A DNA stretch of 64,000 nucleotides from Paroedura picta (GCF_049243985.1 NC_135376.1:40901001-40965000); one strand, 5' to 3'; shown: positions 11,451 to 23,384, numbered from the stretch's first letter. Notes: generated by a model not told the origin, from the letters alone. Made by a program: numbers and translations.

Positions 11451-11569
11451 AATATGTCCTTTGGGCCACATTTCTATTAATGATCATTGCCACTGTTCTA
11501 TTCCCCAACTAGTATTCTATTTCCTTGACTGGTAACATGTATCAGGATGAAAAATTCCTATAGGACAAC

Positions 11570-11760
11570 TTTTTGCATTTAGAAACCCCTAAAACATTCT
11601 TCAGACTTCGAGAACCCCCAGAAGTGGTGCGATCATGCCGAATATAGTTGGCGGGCCTAGCTGTGTATACAACCACCCAGGGCCCCTCCCCTTCCCCCCC
11701 CCCCCAGGCCCATCATTGGCCATGGGGGTAGCAGGTTGACGTGACTTCCAATCTCTGATA
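11570..11760 (-). repeat. Decayed hAT-type element fragment
   Basis: GGCCCATCATTGGCCATGGG and the AGAAACCCC / AGAACCCCC stretches resemble the reverse of the element at 27908-28179. Includes a long C run. Confidence 0.4.
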
Positions 11761-12654
11761 AATGTTTATTTATCAAAATGTTTATCAAAATATATATAAA
11801 TGAATTAACTTCCACCCATTCAGGGCCATCAAGAAACCCTGCTGTAGGATAAGGCCAGTGATCTTAATGATCTGGTCTGCCCTCTTGTGTATACTTATAA
11901 ATTCAGGAAAATATGAAGGTTTGTTTATCATCTTCAAGTGCAAATGAGAAATTAATAGAAACAACCACTGAATATTAGCCATTCCAGCCTTTTTGAAAGG
12001 CAGTTGCTCTGTCAATCAGAAAGCCTTTCTGGTTGGTTACTAGCAGAGTTCGTATCATCTTTATTCACATCAGTTGTACTGTTACATTTGTCTTTATTTT
12101 TATCTCCATCTATGACTGTTAGATATAGCTTTGCCATAAAATTGTATAGTTTAGATAATTTTTGCTGTTTTTCCATGTTTGTTGCAAAAATTAAAATGGT
12201 AATGATTCCTTATCAAAACTATGGCTGCATCCTCATGGGGGTTATGAAAGCACACTCCACCGTGGCGATAGAAAACAGTGTGGGAACGGGCAGGAATGGC
12301 ATCAGTTTTCTCCAATATAAAAGTAGAAAAAATGAGAGCCACACAAGTTCTGCACAGTCTGGGCTTGATCCACACAGCAGGGATTAACCAGTGCAGCTAG
12401 TGCAGGAGCATGCATGCTGGCAATACAGCTTCCATAAGGGGGCTTACTGCATACCTTCTCCCATCAGCTGCTATTTCCCTGCATCTTTCCACCACCGCAC
12501 CACCCGAGAGCTTAAAACAAATCAGTAATTGCTGTAGTGCCAGAGTGTTCTATTGCAATTGCCAATTTATTTTTCAAAGTCTAAAAACGCCCTCCAGTGG
12601 CACAGTGAGGGGACAGGGAGCCATCGTTCCCACAAGGCTGTTTTGCAGGACGTT

Positions 12655-12695
12655 GATTCATAGGGTCACCATAAGTCAAAACAACATAACAACAA
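12655..12695 (+). mobile_element. Bov-B (RTE) LINE 3' end piece
   Basis: CATAGGGTCACCATAAGTC followed by an AACAACA-rich tail, the typical Bov-B 3' end of squamates. Confidence 0.6.
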
Positions 12696-14317
12696 CAGTT
12701 CCAGTGAACAGAAGCATGTATACCTTCCCATCCAAATGTGCTTTGACTTTTCAAAAGGACTGGAGAAAAGCAAGTCTGAAAAGAGCATCCCAGGGATAGA
12801 GAATCAATTATTGGAGCATGATTAAAACATGACATAGTGTGGGTACTCTCCTTGCCCGCCCACCCACCCACCCCCAATTCCCACTAATTGGAAAGCAAAA
12901 GTGGAGGAAAACCTCCATATGGAAGCAGCCATTGCCTGGATGCTATCTGTTTCCTGCTGTTCATGTGGGGGAAATCGCTATGTGGAAGCACCAGATAAAA
13001 ATAAATTATTCCCTGTTGTGAGTTCAAGGAGATGAGGCAGGATAGATGTTTTTGAAGGTAGACTCGTCAAATCAAAGAAATAAATAAAATTATTATCAGA
13101 TGTCTGCTTTTCCATTGCTTTGTATTGCTGGCACCCCAAGTCAAGGTGATCCTTGCTGGGCAAAATATCTCTCTTATTCTGGTTGCTGCAAAAGTGCAAG
13201 TTTAGAGCATATATATGCCTGGTAGGGCTACTCTGGAGGTACTCATTGTGTTCCATTAAACTGAGCCATTTTCTCCCCATAGCTGTGATTTTAAAATGTT
13301 CAGTGCAGCAGAAACTTCCCTGCCCATCCCCAGAATAGTTTTCTGACTTTTAATTAAATTGATTGTGCTTTTAAGGAAACACACATTTAAATAAATAATG
13401 GTACCTTCAACAATTTAGAAACACACACAAACACAGTGGGCCACCCACCTGAAGTACAGGGAGAACGGGAAGACTGAAACAGCATTTACTTTGTGGGTCA
13501 CAACATCAGTCATTTACATTGTGATGGGGGCAAGAGAACAATCCTGTACATCTCCTAATTCTTTCAGACCTCTACCAACCTGGTCTTTACATCTTGGGAA
13601 ATGAAAATCCCACCTCCAAAGCCCTCGGACTATATCAAGTGATTAAAATAGCAACAACATCCCCATAGACGGTGAGACCATGGACAAAGTCCAGAGTTAA
13701 CCAACATACTTCCCATCCTCACTTCGTAACCACAACACTTTTAACAAATTTCAAATAAATGGCAGAACAGAAAATGCAGGACAACGTTCAAAGATATAAA
13801 AGTAAATGATGCCTAGAGAGAGGTGCTAGACACTGTCATAGCATAGCCATTAGGGATAAGTCTCCTACAGAGTGTGTGTGAGCTACTGGGACCTCATTTG
13901 ATTCTGTAAAGTAGCTTGTGCATCCCCTTGGAGGCTCAGGAAAAGATCTTGAAAATTCTTATTTCATAGGATTGTTCTCTATGCTCCTTAAGCAACTCTT
14001 TCATTTCTGGTACTTTTCCTAATCCACAGTCTTTTTAGGGCAGACAGAAACTTGTCACAAGCCAGCAGGAGTGGGAGTAGTTCAAGGTAGCTTTTATTAC
14101 TGCACATTGAGTTATGTTCTCAATGCTTGCCCAACATTAGCTCCTTCATACCAAAGAATACCCACTTCCTCTAAGTGTTGATTATTTTATATATCTTCAG
14201 GCCTCGTGGTTGTGCCAACTTCCTAGTGTGACAAGGCTCCTCCAGGTGGGTGGGACTAGGGGTTTGCTTGGTGTTCACAGAGCTGGACAAGTCACATGGC
14301 TTGTTTTCACATGATGT

Positions 14318-14378
14318 TAGGTTGCCAACTCTAGATTAGGAAATTCCTGGAGATTTAGGGGTGGATCTTGATGACAGT
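14318..14378 (+). repeat. Truncated TAGGGTTGCCAG element
   Basis: GGTTGCCAACTCTAGATTAG then CCTGGAGATTTAGGGGTGGA, the start of the short hAT-like family seen whole at 19275-19469. Confidence 0.55.
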
Positions 14379-14670
14379 AATGTGTAAGCTGACCAGGTGT
14401 ACTGATTCTCGCGGGACTGTCATGCTTTTGATCAAAATGTCCCAGGTCCCACCAAGCTCTTTAAAAGTCCCACGATGTGCCCGGCTGCACCTGGAGAGGC
14501 CGGACTCCGCCTTCTTCCCTTGGCGGGACCTGCTTATATTCCACCTTTTCTTTGGCTTTCTTATTTAAAAAAATGAAATGCGATGCCTGTATGTGGGTGA
14601 ATTTGTTAAAAGCACCAGGAAGGATTGTGTTTTTAACATTTCCCTCTATGCTGCTTCCCTGCTCAAAATT

Positions 14671-17220
14671 GAATCATAGAATCATAGAATCATAAAGTTG
14701 GAAGGGGCCATACAGGCCATCTAGTCCAACCCCCTGCTCAACACAGGATTAGCCCTAAGCATCCTAAAGCATCCAAGAAAAGTGTGTATCCAACCTTTGC
14801 TTGAAGACTTCCAGTGAGGGGGAGCTCACCACCTCCTTAGGCAGCCTATTCCACTGCTGAATAACTCTGACTGTGAAAAACTTTTTCCTGATATCTAGCC
14901 TATATCGTTGTACTTGAAGTTTAAACCCATTACTGCATGTCCTCTCCTCTGCAGCCAGCAGAAACAGCATCCTGCCCTCCTCCAAGTGACAACCTTTCAA
15001 ATACTTAAAGAGGGCTATCATGTCCCCTCTCAACCTCCTTTTCTCCAGGCTGAACATTCCCAAGTCCCTCAACCTATCTTCATAGGGCTTGGTCCCTTGG
15101 CCCCAGATCATCTTCGTCGCTCTCCTCTGTACCCTTTCAATTTTATCTACGTCCTTCTTGAAGTGAGGCCTCCAGAACTGCACACAGTACTCCAGGTGTG
15201 GTCTGACCAGTGCCGTATACAATGGGACTATGACATCTTGTGATTTTGATGTGATGCCTCTGTTGATACAGCCCAAAATGGCATTTGCCTTTTTTACCGC
15301 TGCATCACACTGCCTGCTCATGTTTAGTTTACAATCCACAAGTACCCCAAGGTCTCGTTCACACACAGTGCTACCTAGAAGCGTATCCCCCATCCAGTAG
15401 GCATGCTTTTCATTTTTCTGACCCAGATGCAGAACTTTACACTTATCTTTATTAAATTGCATCTTGTTCTCATTTGCCCATTTTTCCATTGTGTTCAGAT
15501 CTCGTTGAACTCTGTCTCTATCTTCTGGAGTATTTGCCAGTCCTCCCAATTTGGTGTCATCTGCAAACTTGATGAGTAGTCCCTCCACCCACTCATCTAG
15601 ATCATTAATAAATATGTTAAAAAGTACCGGGCCGAGCACCGAGCCCTGAGGTACCCCGCTACTCACCTCTCTCCAGTCTGATGAAACACCATTGACAACA
15701 ACTCTTTGAGTGCGGTTCTCTAACCAATTCCCTATCCACCTAACTATCTGAAAATCCAGATTGCAGTCCTTCAACTTATCCATCAGAACATCATGGGGAA
15801 CCTTGTCAAAAGCTTTACTAAAATCCAAGTAAATGACATCAACCGAATTTCCCCGATCCAGCAAACCTGTTACTTGGTCAAAAAAGGAAACTAGGTTGGT
15901 CTGGCAGGACCTGTTGGAGCCAAATCCATGCTGACTTCCTTGGATCACCAAATTGTCCTCCAGATGTTTGCAGATCACTCCCTTTAATATCTGCTCCATT
16001 ATCTTCCCCACAACAGAGGTCAGAATCACTGGTCTGTAGTTTCCTGGGTCATCCTTCCTCCCTTTTTTGAAGATCGGAATAACATTTGCTCTTTTCCAGT
16101 CCTCCGGGACATCTCCAGTCCTTAAAGAGGTTCCGAAGATGATGGACAAGGGCTGTGCAAGTTCTCTGGAAAGTTCTTTGAGTACTCTCGGGTGCATTTC
16201 ATCCGGACCAGGGGATTTGAACTCATCCAGTGCAGCTAAATGCCTCTCGACAACCTCTCTATCCATGTTAACCTGCCACCCAGACACTATCCTTTGGCTA
16301 CGGCCATCTCTAGATGTGCCTAAACACTTTGACCTGTGGGGAAAAACAGATGTAAAATAGGCACTAAGCCTTTCTGCTTTCTCTGCATCTTTCGTTAGAG
16401 TTTGTCCATCCGCACCCAACAGTGGGCCTATTGCCTCCTTTACATTACGTTTGCTCCTCACATAACTGAAAAATCTTTTCTTGTTACAATGGGCTTCCCT
16501 GGCCAATCTTAGCTCACTCTCAGCTTTGGCCTTTCTTATTATTGATCTACAGTGCCTAGTAACCTGTAGGTACTCTTCTTTAGAGCTCTGTCCTTCCCTC
16601 CATTTCCTGAACATTTTCCTTTTCTTTCTTAGTTCCTCTTGAAGTTCTCTGTTCATCCAAATAGGCTTCTTAGAGCTCCTGCAATGTTTTCGTCTTTCTG
16701 GGATAGTCATTGATTGAGCATGCAATAGCTCTTGTTTGAGTAGCGCCCACCCTTCACATGCTCCCTTCCCTTCCAGCATTCTCGTCCATGGTATGACACT
16801 CATCATGTCTCTGAGTTTATTAAAGTTTGCCCTACGAAAATCCAACATCCGCATCTGGCTACAAGCTTCCTTGGCTCCCCATCTCAAAAGGAATTCTATG
16901 AGGACATGGTCACTTCCCCCTAGGGTCCCCACCTCCTTCACCTCATCCACCAACTCTTGCCTGTTGGTCAGTATTAAGTCCAGTATGGCTGAACCTCTTG
17001 TGGGTTCATCTACCATTTGATAAATGAAATTGTCAGCCAGGCAGGTCAGAAAGTTGCATGACTAAGGACGCTTCGCAGAGTTTGTTTCCCAGCACACATC
17101 TGGGAAATTGAAGTCACCCATGATGACAAGGTCCTGCCGCTTGGATATTTTCTCAAGCTGCTCACAAAGTGCAGCATCCACATCCTCTCGTTGGTCAGGC
17201 GGTCATTGCACATACCCCCA
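14671..17220 (-). mobile_element. CR1 LINE, 5'-truncated, long open ORF2
   Basis: A chicken-repeat-1 LINE on the minus strand. The 3' end is at 14671 with the CR1-type ATCATAGA repeats. The body codes for the endonuclease end and the whole reverse transcriptase, and sequence similarity to EN stops near 17220, so the 5' part (ORF1 and most of EN) is missing. The long intact frame suggests a fairly recent insertion. Confidence 0.93.
14764..17016 (-). CDS. CR1 ORF2 fragment: endonuclease end and reverse transcriptase
   Basis: 750 uninterrupted codons of CR1 ORF2, which copies the LINE RNA into DNA at the nicked target. Residues 1-45 are the endonuclease end with GSDHVLIEF. The reverse transcriptase follows, with IPIFKKGRKDDPGNYRPV, YLDFSKAFDKVPHD, SGVPQGSVLGP and the catalytic FADD box in LIKFADDTKLGG. 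The C-terminal RRLRGDMIALFKYLKG region is typical of CR1. Upstream on the same strand GDFNFPDVCWETNSAKR is still readable near 17,060-17,120, but an in-frame TAG stop separates it from this frame. The first Met is simply the first in the open frame. Not a host gene. Family and strand are secure; activity is unlikely because the 5' part is lost. Confidence 0.92.
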   Translation of the reverse strand: MVDEPTRGSAILDLILTNRQELVDEVKEVGTLGGSDHVLIEFLLRWGAKEACSQMRMLDFRRANFNKLRDMMSVIPWTRMLEGKGACEGWALLKQELLHAQSMTIPERRKHCRSSKKPIWMNRELQEELRKKRKMFRKWREGQSSKEEYLQVTRHCRSIIRKAKAESELRLAREAHCNKKRFFSYVRSKRNVKEAIGPLLGADGQTLTKDAEKAERLSAYFTSVFPHRSKCLGTSRDGRSQRIVSGWQVNMDREVVERHLAALDEFKSPGPDEMHPRVLKELSRELAQPLSIIFGTSLRTGDVPEDWKRANVIPIFKKGRKDDPGNYRPVILTSVVGKIMEQILKGVICKHLEDNLVIQGSQHGFGSNRSCQTNLVSFFDQVTGLLDRGNSVDVIYLDFSKAFDKVPHDVLMDKLKDCNLDFQIVRWIGNWLENRTQRVVVNGVSSDWREVSSGVPQGSVLGPVLFNIFINDLDEWVEGLLIKFADDTKLGGLANTPEDRDRVQRDLNTMEKWANENKMQFNKDKCKVLHLGQKNEKHAYWMGDTLLGSTVCERDLGVLVDCKLNMSRQCDAAVKKANAILGCINRGITSKSQDVIVPLYTALVRPHLEYCVQFWRPHFKKDVDKIERVQRRATKMIWGQGTKPYEDRLRDLGMFSLEKRRLRGDMIALFKYLKGCHLEEGRMLFLLAAEERTCSNGFKLQVQRYRLDIRKKFFTVRVIQQWNRLPKEVVSSPSLEVFKQRLDTHFSWML

Positions 17221-17734
17221 TGTGTGGCTTGCCCTAGGGTTATCGTCCAGATTGGGAAATTCTTGGAAATGTGTGGGTGGACTCTGAAGAAGGTGGAGTT
17301 TGGTGAGGGAATGAGCCTCAGTGAGGTACAATGTTATTCTCTGGACCCTGCCTTGTGGTCAGCAACGCTACTTGTGGGAGACAAATCGAGGAACCTATAT
17401 TTCTTCCTGTTGGCAAAGAAACATCAGACTGCTTATAAAAGAATAAAATAGTTTGATTAAGAGGAGAAACCAACTTTGTATAGTAAGTCTGTCAGTAAGT
17501 CTGTTTTGGAGGCAAGCAGAGAGGAAGCAGGAAGGAACAGGAAGAGCAGGAAGGAAGTCTCCAACTGAGCCAATCAGGATGCTGGAGAAGATTATTTGGA
17601 TAATATCAGGAAGTTCCTATTCTAACTATGCTAAATGCACATCTCTTCCGATGGCCCTTATAAGATCTCCTTCATGTTCCTTTTGAATCATGCGCACTAC
17701 AGATCTTGCATATTTCAACACGTTCATGAGGCAA

Positions 17735-18195
17735 TGTCAAAGGCTGACAGACTCACAACAAGGCTTCTGGTTTAATCAAAAGCTTTAATTGGTAGCTCTG
17801 ATCACTCTAATGTCTGAAGTCAAGACTGATTGATATAGGAAAAGGAAGCAGTTATCAATGCAATTCTCCCACCCAAAATGTCCCCAGTTCCCAGGGAGGA
17901 ATATTCCCCCCCCCCCACACCAGGTGCCATCCCAGGCTTCCTGCCAGACCGTCCCTGGCTCCAGTGGCCTTGGTCGAATTGGCGCCTCTCTTTGTAGATA
18001 AGATGTTCACATTTGCAACAAAGTGTCACAGCAGGGGAGAATGCGGTGCAAAAAAGCTCAAGGTTATCAAAGGGGAGCAGAGGTTCAAAGAGTTGCTACA
18101 GAGTCATAAAGCAAAAGAGGGTACACACACCAAGATGGAGTCTCTCATGTCAACCTGAACCAACCATGGCAGAGAGCAGGGGGCTGATCCTGACA
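17735..18195 (-). mobile_element. Solo LTR of an endogenous retrovirus-like element (fossil)
   Basis: A 461-base block beginning TGTC and ending GACA, flanked on both sides by the 5-base duplication GGCAA (17730-17734 and 18196-18200). Read on the minus strand it has LTR order, with a polyadenylation-type ATTAAA near its 3' side. No internal genes remain, as expected for recombination between two LTRs. The exact duplication suggests moderate age. Family within the LTR group not determined. Confidence 0.8.
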
Positions 18196-18939
18196 GGCAA
18201 ACAGCAGGTGGGAGGAGGTGAGTGGGAAATGATATGGGGAAGGATTTTATACACATACATACACAACATTGTCCAAACAAACTAGCAGATTCTGTAATTA
18301 CATTTCAGTCTAAAAAACCACATGGGAGATCAGTCACAAGTCTCCCGAGAAACATGTTAATCATAGAGACATAATATCCACTAAGTGAAGGATTTAGCTC
18401 TATCAAGTGTTCCCACCCCTCCCCTTTTAATACTCTGAAGAGGAAAATATGGTTAACAACCCTGTTTTTCCATATGAAAGAAAAATTATGGAGCATAATT
18501 GCTAAATCAGTTTCCTTTTCCTGATTGGCACTGGATCCCCTCGAATGAAACAAAAGATCCTCAATATAGAGTACACCATAGCTGCCTCTGAAAGGTTATA
18601 TTTGACTGAGAGGGAGGAAGCATTCTTCCAAGGTTCAAACATGCTGCTCGTGCCACACAGCCCATTTATTCTAGCCATTTCCCTGCTAAATTACTGTGAG
18701 TGCTCATAAGCAGCTTGTTTCCAACAGATACATTTCCCAACTTTAGCCCCATTCTTAAAATAGCTATGTTCTTTAGTGTGCTAATTTCCATGGAGATCCA
18801 GCTGTCTGGAGAGCTTGAAAGTTTCAGCTCCAGTTTATAACATGCAGAAGACCATGGCGATGAGGGAAGCATGGCTCTTTCCTCCCCAACAGAGATCTTG
18901 TCCAGAGCTTTATCTGTAATTCCCAGGTCGATCCTCCAG

Positions 18940-19075
18940 CAGGGGTAGTCAAACTGCGTCCCTCCAGATGTCCATGGACTACAATTCCCATAAGCCCCTG
19001 CCAGCATACGCTGGCAGGGGCTCATAGGAACTGTAGTCCATGGACATCTGGAGGGCCGCAGTTTGACTACCCCTG
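18940..19075. mobile_element. Palindromic hAT MITE, copy 1
   Basis: Starts CAGGGGTAGTCAAACTGCG and ends with its reverse complement. The whole 136 bases fold into one hairpin. Flanks share CTCCAG. Same family at 32333 and 54738. Confidence 0.85.
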
Positions 19076-19274
19076 CTCCAGAGTGTTTGCCATTCAGATT
19101 TGTTTTGCCACTTCTTCAAGATGGCCTACCCATTTTCTCAGTGACATGCTGAGCTAATAGCTATTACAAGTTACAGCTATGTCTGCTAGGAGTTGAGGGT
19201 TGGTTGCACATAAAACTATCCCTGTTTAATATTGGTCCCTTCCAGGAAACTGCTCCCCAGGCTTCTGGCTCAGC

Positions 19275-19469
19275 TAGGGTTGTCAGCTCCAGGTAGGTAA
19301 ATTTCTGGGCATTTGGGGTGGAACCTGGGTAGGGCAGGATTGGGGAAGGGACCTCAGTAGGATATCATGGCATATAGTCCATCCTCCAAAGCAGCCATTT
19401 CTCTGTTGCCGGGAGATCTGTTATAATTCCAGAAGGTCTCCAGGCCCTACCTAGAAGCTGGCAACCCTA
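19275..19469 (+). mobile_element. Short hAT-like element with TAGGGTTG ends
   Basis: Ends TAGGGTTGTCAGCT and AGCTGGCAACCCTA are inverted repeats, and the 8-base target duplication GGCTCAGC is exact (19267-19274, 19470-19477). Further copies at 14318, 24388 and 26992. Confidence 0.85.
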
Positions 19470-19787
19470 GGCTCAGCAGTGTGCAGTGCACAAATGAGAA
19501 AGCAGGAAATAGTTGCCAACCTAGGGGGGCCTGCAGAGCTCTTATAATTATAACTATCGCCAGACTGTAAAAATCAGCTAAAGCTGTCTCAACACTGCCC
19601 AAGAATTGTTAGCAGAGTAAATATGGCAGTGATGTTCAACACCCTGATTTAAGAGTAGGCAAAGGTTTATACAGGAATTACCATACTTGAAAGCACAGAG
19701 GAGAGACAGAGATAGGAGCTGGCTACATGCCTAACTAAGAGAGAGAGAGATTGGGACTGTGGCTTCCGAGAAAAAAGGAAATTGTCC

Positions 19788-19960
19788 CTAAGACTGTTTA
19801 TGCACTGGGGGTTTCATGCCAGGCTGCAGGCTGGAGTTTTAGTCAAGACAGGTTGCCCCATCTCTTCCTGCACCCATATGGGGGAGCATTTGGCCCAGTG
19901 CACTTCATCCGCCCCCGATTTGTGCTCCAGTGAAGTTCCCAGTGCATAAACGGTCTAAGA
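19788..19960. mobile_element. MITE with GTTTATGCACTGG inverted ends
   Basis: GACTGTTTATGCACTGGG near 19792 is mirrored by CCCAGTGCATAAACGGTC near 19938-19955. 170 bases, non-coding. Confidence 0.65.
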
Positions 19961-21939
19961 GTAGCAATCTGGAGACAGACAAAGAATGAGACTTAACAAG
20001 AGAGAAGGTCCTGATCTCACTATCCTATCTAACAGTCTTCTGCTGCTCCCTGATGGAGGAACTACTGGAAATATAGTTTGGATAGTAGTAAAGCCATTAT
20101 TTTTAAGGAGCAATAAAACAAAACAAAAAAAGACAAGCCTCAGACATAGAGAGTTGACTCAGGTAAAGCTTGAATTGCTTTGCTAACCTTCATTCTTATC
20201 TTATAGAGACAGCTAGTCTGCATACCTCTCTCTAAATTGACAGAGCTTTCTTCACCAACATACTGCCTTTCTGTTATCTGTTGTGTAATGTATAGATAAG
20301 ATGGGAAGTTGAGAAAGGTGGGTAAGAATTATGTGTGGTACTGGTGCCAACAGGCCTGGAGAACAAAGAACTTTGCCAGGATTGGATGATACCCTCTGCA
20401 AGATCTTTACTGGCCTGATGCTATTGGTGTGTGTTGATATATTTATGTGATATAAAACTTGCTATGTGTTCAGTCTGGACAAAGGAACAGGGTCACTGTC
20501 TTGAACATTGTAGGAATAGATACCTTCCTTAATGGTGATGGACTAAATAAAGATTGAACTTAGTTTGCTTATCTGGACCTCTTCAATTGAGCCCAACAAA
20601 TGATAATTCCCCTATCACATACCATACATTCCTGTAACCCACTTGTGAGTTGATGGAACAAATGGAATATATAGTATAAGATGACAGCTGGAACAACAAC
20701 AACAAAAACAAAAACCCAAATCCACATCATTAGAATTGTTTGAGAACTTTGCTATTTTTGCTCTGCCTCTTTCAAATTTTATTTACAATCCATGTCGGCA
20801 ATTCAATAGATGGCACAACAAAAGCTGTGCAATAGACAATACAAGAATTCATTCACCCACACAGCCATATCTGCTGACATGATGAAATCTACATAACTTT
20901 TGTCTTAATTATGGTTTTCTTTCCCAATTATATCTAATTTTGTGTTACAGCCTCTAACAGCGAGCAAAAGGAGTTTTGTCCCACATAACTCAATTAAAGC
21001 TGATCATACATGAGTGCTTCAGCAGCATCTAATTAGGCAACAATTTACACAGCTCATAAGGGTACTTTAATGTAGTCGCCCCCCCCCCAAGATTCACTTA
21101 ATTTTTGAATAAGTTGTATATAAACAAGCATATGGAGAACACTAACAGGACTGCAGAAAAATTTCTGCCAGTCATGGATTTTAATATACCACCAATTTGC
21201 TTAAGCACAGTCATTTTTAAACTAAGCATTCTTGTTGTGATCAGTAAATATATTTGTCTCATTAGGATTCAATATGCTAGGCAATATACACAGAAAAGCA
21301 AAGAATATTTGCAGTCCTGAGCATGTAATCATCAAGGCACAGTTGAAATTTGGGTAACTTAAATGAGATGTCCAGAATCAGATGTACAAAGGTGAGCAAG
21401 GAACCTAAGGGGTCATCTGTTCTACTGGAAATCCAGCTCTTATTTGTAAGGCACATTCTGGAGTACCCATGAAGAATGAGGGGAAGGATTGGGAGTCCAG
21501 ATATTACAAAAGTAATTTGTAAGAAATTTATGTTAACTACTAGCCTAGACATTTAGTCTCTTTTTAAATGTCTTTGTATATTAATTCCCCCTTTGACATG
21601 GCAAATTGCTATCAATTTCAACTGATTTATTGACTGCATTCAAATAATAAACTTCAGTAAAACTGGAAAATACAATAAGACCATTCCAGCCACAACTGTA
21701 GGAAATATAATTAAGGCAGAAGACACACATAGCTAGGGTTACTATGGATAAAGAAGAACTCAATACTTTTGTTCTCCCCTACAGTGCACAGAAGCTATCC
21801 AACTGGAATGTCCCCAAATGTCTTATTGAAGTCTCCTTCTGCCCTCTTCCAGTTCATTTAGTTCAGCCTCTGATGAGCACACTTACTCTCAGAATGCTTG
21901 GGAGAACTAGACAGCAATCTTAAACTGGTTTCCTCAGAA

Positions 21940-22018
21940 TGTATTTATTTACAAGGTTTTTACTTGCCTTTCTCCCCCATAAGGTCACCAAGGCAATTAA
22001 CAGAATATATAAGTTAAA
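21940..22018 (-). repeat. L2-type LINE 3' tail
   Basis: TATTTATTTACAAGG then CTTTCTCCCCCATAAGGTCA, the reversed tail pattern. The tRNA SINE at 22030 inserted at its edge. Confidence 0.45.
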
Positions 22019-22029
22019 ATACTATCTTA

Positions 22030-22333
22030 AAGGTAAAGGTATCCCCTGTGCAAGCACCGAGTCATGTCTGACCCTTGGGGTGACGCCCTGTAGCGTTTTC
22101 ATGGCAGACTCAATACGGGGTGGTTTGCCAGTGCCTTCCCCAGTCATTACCATTTACCCCTCAGCAAGCTGGGTACTCATTTTACCGACCTCGGAAGGAT
22201 GGAAGGCTGAGTCAACCTTGAGCCGGCTGCTGGGATCGAACTCCCAGCCTCATTGGCAAAGCTTTCAGAAGGCTGCCTTATCACTCTGTGCCACAAGAGG
22301 CTCTTAAAAAAAAGGTAAAGGTATCCCCTGTGC
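22030..22333 (-). mobile_element. tRNA-derived SINE with duplicated tail, 11-base TSD
   Basis: Reverse strand reads a tRNA head (A-box-like TGGCACAGAGTGATAAGG, B-box GTTCGATCC), then a body ending GCACAGGGGATACC. That ending occurs twice, at both ends of the insert (22036-22050 region and 22316-22333). The direct repeat ATACTATCTTA flanks the whole (22019-22029, 22334-22344). Confidence 0.85.
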
Positions 22334-22649
22334 ATACTATCTTACAAGCCATTAAAACCATACTATCTTACAACATACTATCTTACAAGCCATTAAAACC
22401 AACACTGAAATCCATCATTAAACAAGTTAAAACCAAGGCTTATAACATAAATACGAAAGATAGAAACAACAGCTAAAGTATTAGGGAAGGAGGAGAGATC
22501 ACTGAAAGAATGTCAAGCAGAACAAAGAGGGGATGGGTAAAACACAAGCCAAATTTACATCAGACCTTGAAATCTAAACTTATATCAACCCTCCCACCAT
22601 ACGAAGGAAACAGTTATGGACTTAAGGGATCTATTATGGCTGTTAATGA

Positions 22650-22760
22650 TATGTTTTATTGAATTATTTTATTGCTTAAAAATGTTGTTAGCTGCCTTGA
22701 GCCCATGGGGGAGAATGGGCTAAAATAAAATTTATAATTATAATTATATTATATTATTAT
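22650..22760 (+). repeat. L2-type LINE 3' tail
   Basis: GCCTTGAGCCCATGGGGGAG then TATAATTA-rich end, the plus-strand version of the common squamate LINE tail. Confidence 0.5.
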
Positions 22761-22767
22761 AGTAACT

Positions 22768-23330
22768 AGGGGCAAAGCCCGTTGTCTCCAAGAATACAAC
22801 GGGCGCTAGAGCTTGGCAGTGGGAAGAGGAAGGGGAGGAGTTGTCCAGTCTGTAAGGGCATGGGGTTGTCATGTGTGTTGTGTGGGAGGTTGTGGTGGCA
22901 TGGTGGCAAATGAGGCCATGGGTGTGGAGATATGGGTGTCAAGAACCTGTGGTGTGGAATGTTCGTTGATTGTGGGAGAGGACTGACCTTTGGGAATTGT
23001 GGCATAGTGGTTACAGATGAGCTTTCCAGAGCCATGTCCTCAGATATGTGAAGGGAAAATCAGACCTCAGTGGTCAAGTAGTTTTAGAGTTGCCAGGTTC
23101 CTCCTGGCAATCAGCAGGGGGGAAGGGGGACCTTACCAGAAGCAGGAGGAAACCCAGGCTTCATTGGGTGTGCTAGAAGTGAAGTCATCATATTGCACCA
23201 TCACAGCAACACTTTGGTACTTTAGCAAAAGCTCTGTGGTAAAAATGGCCTCTAACTGAGTTTTGTCCCAAATACCAGAATTTCACGGAGATGTCATCAA
23301 CATGATGTCATTTGCGGTGTTTCCGATATT
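22768..23330. other. Possible repeat beginning GGGGCAAAGCCCGTTG
   Basis: Opens with a small hairpin (AAAGCCCGTTGT...ACAACGGGC, 22772-22805) and continues as GT-rich DNA. It looks like an interspersed repeat, but I cannot assign it and see no coding signal. Confidence 0.3.
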
Positions 23331-23384
23331 ACCGTGTTGCAAGTCTTACATCCTGGAATTATATCTCATCTTCTGTTCCTAGCA

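Noticed and set aside
12004-13338. Cluster of overlapping frames on both strands after INPP5D
   Set aside because: Frames overlap in conflicting directions, carry no domains and partly cover repeat DNA.
14053-14320. Possible minus-strand LTR (AATAAA-like signal, TGTC edge)
   Set aside because: Only one edge looks right; no duplication seen.
20279-20598. Possible second solo LTR (TATAAAA, AATAAA, ending CCCAACA)
   Set aside because: No matching target duplication or clear TG start could be found.
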